Assembly (NCBI GenBank): GCA_964629505.1
Contig: CAZVQR010000004.1
Coordinates: 1 to 22,002 of the forward strand
Reading direction: 5' to 3'
DNA from: 2-02-FULL-44-35 sp964629505
Lineage (GTDB): Bacteria; Patescibacteriota; Minisyncoccia; Phycocordibacterales; DSPV01
DNA length: 22,002 bases
Position numbers and translations under genes: made by a program. Positions 19,013 through 22,002 of the stretch are shown here, in pieces; position 1 is the stretch's first letter, and every line of letters begins with the position of its first letter. Under the pieces are notes generated by a model that saw only the letters and a program-made list of their open reading frames with translations, had not been told where the DNA came from and did no database searches.

Positions 19013-20692
19013 ATGATGAAAAAGAAAATACTGGTCCTCGATGCCTTCACTAACGGGCACGAGGCGGCGCTGGCTTTCATTCAAAGGCAAGGTTGGTTAG
19101 AAATGGATTGTGAGATCGTCTTTTGCGGTACTCACTCGAATGTGTTCAAGTGCCTTACCGAAGGACCCGCTTACGCGGTAGTGCCCGTCCAAAACTCAAT
19201 CGCCGGCGAGGTCACGGAAGTGACGGAAAATCTGGCTGGGTTTCGGGAAACTGGGTATATTCTGCGGGAACGAGACCGACTCGACCTTCAGATCAACCAT
19301 TGCCTCTTGGCACCTCAACACATTAGCCGAGCTGAAGAGCTCGAGTGCGTGATGTCGCATGAGAAAGCCATTCAGCAGTGCGGGTTATACCTCGACAGCA
19401 TTGGGATCACTCCCGACAGGCGTAGCAAACGCGACTCGACCGGCAATGCAGCGAAGGCTGTTGCCAAGCTCGGACCCAACGTGAAAATTGGGGCCATTGC
19501 TCCCAAGGCAGCGGCTGAAGAATATGGACTGAAGATTTTGGCCGAGGGCATTCAAGATGTCCCGGACAACAAAACGACGTTCGTGCTTCTTCAAAACGAG
19601 GCAATGGTCAGACAAGTTGTCGTTGGCATCATCGGCATCAATGGCTGCTTCGGTGTTATGCTCAAGGGATTCTTTGAGCAACTCGGCTGTTCGGTCATCG
19701 GCTCCGACGAGAAAAAGCCCACTGGATTATCTAACGCTCAAGTAGTTGAGCAATCCAAAGTGGTCATCTTTTCGGTCCCGATCAAGTATACGCCAGCAGT
19801 AATTCGTTCGGTGTTGTCTGGGGTCCGGGAAGATCAGCTTTTGATGGACATCACATCCGTTAAGCAGCCTGCTGTTGAAGCGATGCTCGAAAGTAAAGCT
19901 CAGGTCGTGGGACTTCATCCCATGTTCCGGCCCGAAGTACCGTTCGACGGACAAACTGTAGTAGCGTGCCCAGCCCGTCTGACTGTACCCAAATGGAAAA
20001 CTTGGGTAGTTAACATGCTGACGGCCACGCGAGCACAGATTAAGTGGAGCACTCCAGCCGAACACGATGGGTACATGACAACTGTTCAAGTTATTCCTCA
20101 TTTAGGTAACCTGACGAGCGCCTTACTCATCACAGAAGCTGGTGTGTCAGTGAGGGAGAGTCTCGCTTTCACGAGTCCTTTCTATCGGGTTATGTTCTCA
20201 CTGATGGGACGGCTCGTGAGCCAGAGTCCTGATCTCTACACTTCGATCGTCATGGAAAATCCGGAAACTCTGACCATGCTCGAGCGACGGATCGCAATCG
20301 AGCAACACTTGGCGCGGATGATCCGCGACAAAGACCAAGCAGCCTTCGAAAAGTTGTTTGCACAAGCCAACGCCCACTTCGGGTCGGAGGTTACCAAGGA
20401 AGCCAACGAGCTGTTCATGAGAATCCTCGGGGTTCTGAGCACGCTTTACGGCAAGAACTCGATAACGCTGGAGTTTAACAAAGCACAAAGTCGGCCGGGA
20501 CTATTGGAACGGATTTCCAGAGTGTTCAGACAGCGACAAATCAACCTAACGGGAATCAACTCCGTAGCGCTTGATGGACAACGTCTTCAGTTCACGATCA
20601 GTTTTGAACAATCGCGCGCGTCCGACGAAGTTCGTCGGGCACTCGAGGAGATCGAGAACTGGTCTGAACCGAAAGTGAAGGTTCTGTATTGA
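19013..20692 (+). CDS. PheA-TyrA-ACT fusion (prephenate dehydratase-like / prephenate dehydrogenase)
   Basis: A 559-aa three-part enzyme. Residues ~5-195 resemble prephenate dehydratase (VVPVQNSIAGEVTEV, HCLLAPQHI, MSHEKAIQQC, AEGIQDVPDNKTTF). Residues ~202-470 are TyrA prephenate dehydrogenase, with the NAD motif GINGCFG (208-214), LMDITSVKQ, LHPMFRP (301-307), EHDGYMTTVQ and FTSPFYRVMFSLMGR. Residues ~485-559 are an ACT amino-acid-sensing domain (RPGLLERISRVFRQRQINLTG). The dehydratase part lacks two hallmarks: the starting GTFS is TNGH, and the catalytic T-R-F is T-T-F (188-190), so dehydratase activity is doubtful while TyrA looks complete. Codons are rich in G/C endings, unlike topA. The start ATG 19013 (or 19016) follows AAAGGG, and a strong terminator comes after. 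Probably acquired. Confidence 0.88.
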   Translation: MMKKKILVLDAFTNGHEAALAFIQRQGWLEMDCEIVFCGTHSNVFKCLTEGPAYAVVPVQNSIAGEVTEVTENLAGFRETGYILRERDRLDLQINHCLLAPQHISRAEELECVMSHEKAIQQCGLYLDSIGITPDRRSKRDSTGNAAKAVAKLGPNVKIGAIAPKAAAEEYGLKILAEGIQDVPDNKTTFVLLQNEAMVRQVVVGIIGINGCFGVMLKGFFEQLGCSVIGSDEKKPTGLSNAQVVEQSKVVIFSVPIKYTPAVIRSVLSGVREDQLLMDITSVKQPAVEAMLESKAQVVGLHPMFRPEVPFDGQTVVACPARLTVPKWKTWVVNMLTATRAQIKWSTPAEHDGYMTTVQVIPHLGNLTSALLITEAGVSVRESLAFTSPFYRVMFSLMGRLVSQSPDLYTSIVMENPETLTMLERRIAIEQHLARMIRDKDQAAFEKLFAQANAHFGSEVTKEANELFMRILGVLSTLYGKNSITLEFNKAQSRPGLLERISRVFRQRQINLTGINSVALDGQRLQFTISFEQSRASDEVRRALEEIENWSEPKVKVLY

Positions 20693-20708
20693 TACATTAT
20701 CGGAAACT

Positions 20709-20747
20709 AAACACCTTTTCACATTCCATGTGAGAAGGTGTTTTTAT
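20709..20747 (+). terminator. intrinsic terminator of the PheA-TyrA-ACT gene
   Basis: AAACACCTTTTCACAT (20709-20724) pairs with ATGTGAGAAGGTGTTT (20728-20743) with one G-T pair and a 3-nt loop, followed by TTATT. It is 16 nt past the stop. Confidence 0.85.
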
Positions 20748-20768
20748 TGAATTTCGGCAAATCTAAAC

Positions 20769-20796
20769 TTGACAGAAAAGTGTTTTTTTGTATTAT
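20769..20796 (+). promoter_or_regulatory. promoter of the 87-aa gene
   Basis: A perfect -35 TTGACA (20769-20774), a 16-nt spacer and TATTAT (20791-20796). The predicted start is near 20803, just before the Shine-Dalgarno AAAGGAG (20806-20812), which is 8 nt from the ATG. Confidence 0.65.
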
Positions 20797-20820
20797 AAAC
20801 ACAGGAAAGGAGAGTGAGCT

Positions 20821-21084
20821 ATGACAAACAACTTGCTAACAAAAGGGCGAGTGGAAATGAATGTCAAGGCGAACTACGCTGAACAAAGGAACTGTTTGAT
20901 TACAAGCGTATCAATGGATACGGTAATTGAGCCGGAGGAGATTAAACCGCTTTTGAGTAAGTTATCTGTTATTTTTGATAAACAGATTACTCTCAAACGA
21001 GGAAAACCCAAAAGAGGCTGGAAAATCTCCACGATGGTTGGTTACATCCATGACTGCCAAGATGAATTCCCATCACTCGTTTAA
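20821..21084 (+). CDS. hypothetical 87-aa protein
   Basis: No family recognised. The product is 87 residues and looks soluble, with a middle acidic stretch (VIEPEEIKPLLSKL) and a basic stretch (LKRGKPKRGWK). Expression signals are the best in the window: consensus -35, -10, Shine-Dalgarno AAAGGAG at 8 nt, and a terminator starting at its stop. This argues strongly that it is a real single-gene unit. Codon use is mixed and unlike the actin-like gene that follows. It may have arrived together with, or by the same route as, the neighbouring fusion gene. Function unknown. Confidence 0.65.
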   Translation: MTNNLLTKGRVEMNVKANYAEQRNCLITSVSMDTVIEPEEIKPLLSKLSVIFDKQITLKRGKPKRGWKISTMVGYIHDCQDEFPSLV

Positions 21085-21133
21085 ACTCCATCTGAACTTG
21101 TGCCCAACGGTGCATTGGCAGATGGAGTTTTTT
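21083..21133 (+). terminator. intrinsic terminator of the 87-aa gene
   Basis: AAACTCCATCTG (21083-21094) pairs exactly with CAGATGGAGTTT (21119-21130), followed by TTT to 21133. The loop is 24 nt. The left arm overlaps the stop codon. Confidence 0.8.
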
Positions 21134-21135
21134 GT

Positions 21136-21150
21136 TGGTATAATTTTACT
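21136..21150 (+). promoter_or_regulatory. extended -10 box 6 nt before ATG
   Basis: TGGTATAAT (21136-21144) is a perfect extended -10 that ends 6 nt before ATG 21151. It starts right after the previous terminator, so it is very likely the promoter of the next gene, which would be leaderless. Confidence 0.65.
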
Positions 21151-21964
21151 ATGTCGATTTTATCTTTCTTAAAAAGACAAGACGAACAGAGTTATCTGTT
21201 GTTTGACATCGGTAGCGGCAGCGTTGGCGGCGGGGTAGTGACCTTTAGCGGCGGTAAACCGAAAATTATTTACACCAATCGCGAGCAGTTTCGTTTTGAA
21301 CGGGAAATCAATCAGAAAAAATTGCTTGCCAATATGGCGAGGGCTTTGGAAAAATCAGCAATGGATATCCAGAAAAATGGAATGTCGCATTTGACTTTTA
21401 CCACTTTCGGCGACCGTCGAGTCAAAAATATTTTTTGTGTTTTGTCGGCGCCCTGGTGTTTGTCGCGAACAAGAATTTTGAAAGTTAAAAAAGCTGAGCC
21501 GTTCACTATCACCCCCAACTTTTTGGAACGAATCACTGAAGCCGAGGAATTAGAATTTGATAAAGACGCACCCAAGATTGGTGACGGCCTTTACGAAGGC
21601 AAAGCTAAATTAAGCGCCATAGAGAAAAAAATAATAAAGATTCGGCTCAACGGCTACGAGTTGCGTTTGCCGATTTTCAAAAAAGCCACCAACTTGGAAC
21701 TCTCGTTGTTTATCAGCGTTACTACGGAAGAAATTAAAGAGGCGATTGAAAAAGCTGTCGCTAAAATTTTTGGTCATCAACAACATCTTGAATTTAATTC
21801 TTTTGTCCTGACTTCTTTCACTGCTCTGCGCGACTCTTTCCCCAATAAACACGATTTCATTTTTATGGATATCAGCGGTGAAGTGACTGAACTGGCTTTT
21901 GTCCGCCGCCAAGTTATTTTGGAAACAGCGTCTTTTCCTTACGGCCGCAACACTTTAATTCGGC
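21151..21964 (+). CDS. actin-like ATPase of the FtsA/PilM type, 3' end missing
   Basis: About 271 real residues before the sequence turns into adapter. The phosphate-1-like motif LLFDIGSGSVGGGVV (about 16-30) and the phosphate-2-like motif FIFMDISGEVTELAFVRRQ (about 240-258) are those of the actin/Hsp70 fold. An SHS2-like insertion, as in FtsA or PilM, would fit the middle part. It could serve cell division or type IV pilus assembly; I cannot decide, and the gene is partial. The apparent stop at 21985-21987 and the last residues (IGRAHV) are encoded by adapter, not by the genome. Confidence 0.65.
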
Positions 21965-22002
21965 AGATCGGAAGAGCACACGTCTGAACTCCAGTCACCT
22001 AT
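21965..22002 (+). other. Illumina TruSeq adapter left at the contig end
   Basis: From 21965 the sequence is AGATCGGAAGAGCACACGTC and continues exactly as the TruSeq index-read adapter up to 21998. It is followed by CTAT, which would be the first bases of the sample index. This is not genomic. Confidence 0.98.

Overview
The window looks like a piece of a small-genome bacterium of the Candidate Phyla Radiation (Patescibacteria, most like Parcubacteria). This is inferred from gene content and style, not from a marker phylogeny. The clues are a HARE-HTH/sigma-like regulator, a DUF8128-type membrane protein, a DUF7282-type protein, a short RelA without its C-terminal regulatory half, a tRNA without encoded CCA, short in-frame insertions in housekeeping enzymes, and many genes with an extended -10 box only 5-7 nt before the start codon. 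TGA is used as a stop (end of pcm, for example), so the code is standard. The sequence is a draft scaffold. It has a 10-N gap inside lysS, an Illumina adapter at the right end, and a GC-rich left edge that may be chimeric.

Layout. 39-3171 (+): HARE-HTH regulator, DUF8128-like membrane protein, and mltG (peptidoglycan lytic transglycosylase). 3249-4215: a NYN-domain RNase-like gene (+) and a small unknown gene (-), each with a terminator. 4272-10625 (+): mnmA, an ATP-cone/PD-(D/E)XK nuclease, a DUF7282-like anchored protein, a RecB/Cas4-like nuclease, pcm, a DUF4406-like protein, then a MazG-like pyrophosphohydrolase and lysS. 10758-12681: dus (+) overlaps miaA (-) tail to tail, and miaA lies behind a tRNA-Leu(CAA). 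12652-13031: a GIY-YIG nuclease gene sits between the intact tRNA-Leu and a truncated tRNA-Leu copy. 13172-15794: parB (+) faces a short relA/spoT homologue (-). 15918-16448: NUDIX hydrolase (-). 16642-18888: topA (-). 19013-20692: a PheA-TyrA-ACT fusion (+). 20821-21084: a small unknown gene (+). 21151 to the end: an actin-like FtsA/PilM-type protein, cut by adapter.

How it fits together. Much of the window is translation and tRNA upkeep (mnmA, miaA, dus, lysS, tRNA-Leu), with nucleotide clean-up (MazG, NUDIX), chromosome handling (parB, topA), the stringent response (relA) and cell envelope (mltG, DUF8128). Two layers sit on this. The first is a set of palindromic and short tandem repeats that occur between genes and also in frame inside mnmA, miaA and topA. 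The second is three single-gene units (NUDIX, PheA-TyrA-ACT, 87-aa ORF) with Shine-Dalgarno sites and strong terminators, two of them with a recognisable promoter. They differ in codon use from their neighbours and look acquired.

No gene-free stretch exceeds 300 bases. The largest gap, 12931-13171, holds two hairpins, a truncated tRNA-Leu, another hairpin and the parB promoter. Positions 3779-3886 show nothing I can name.
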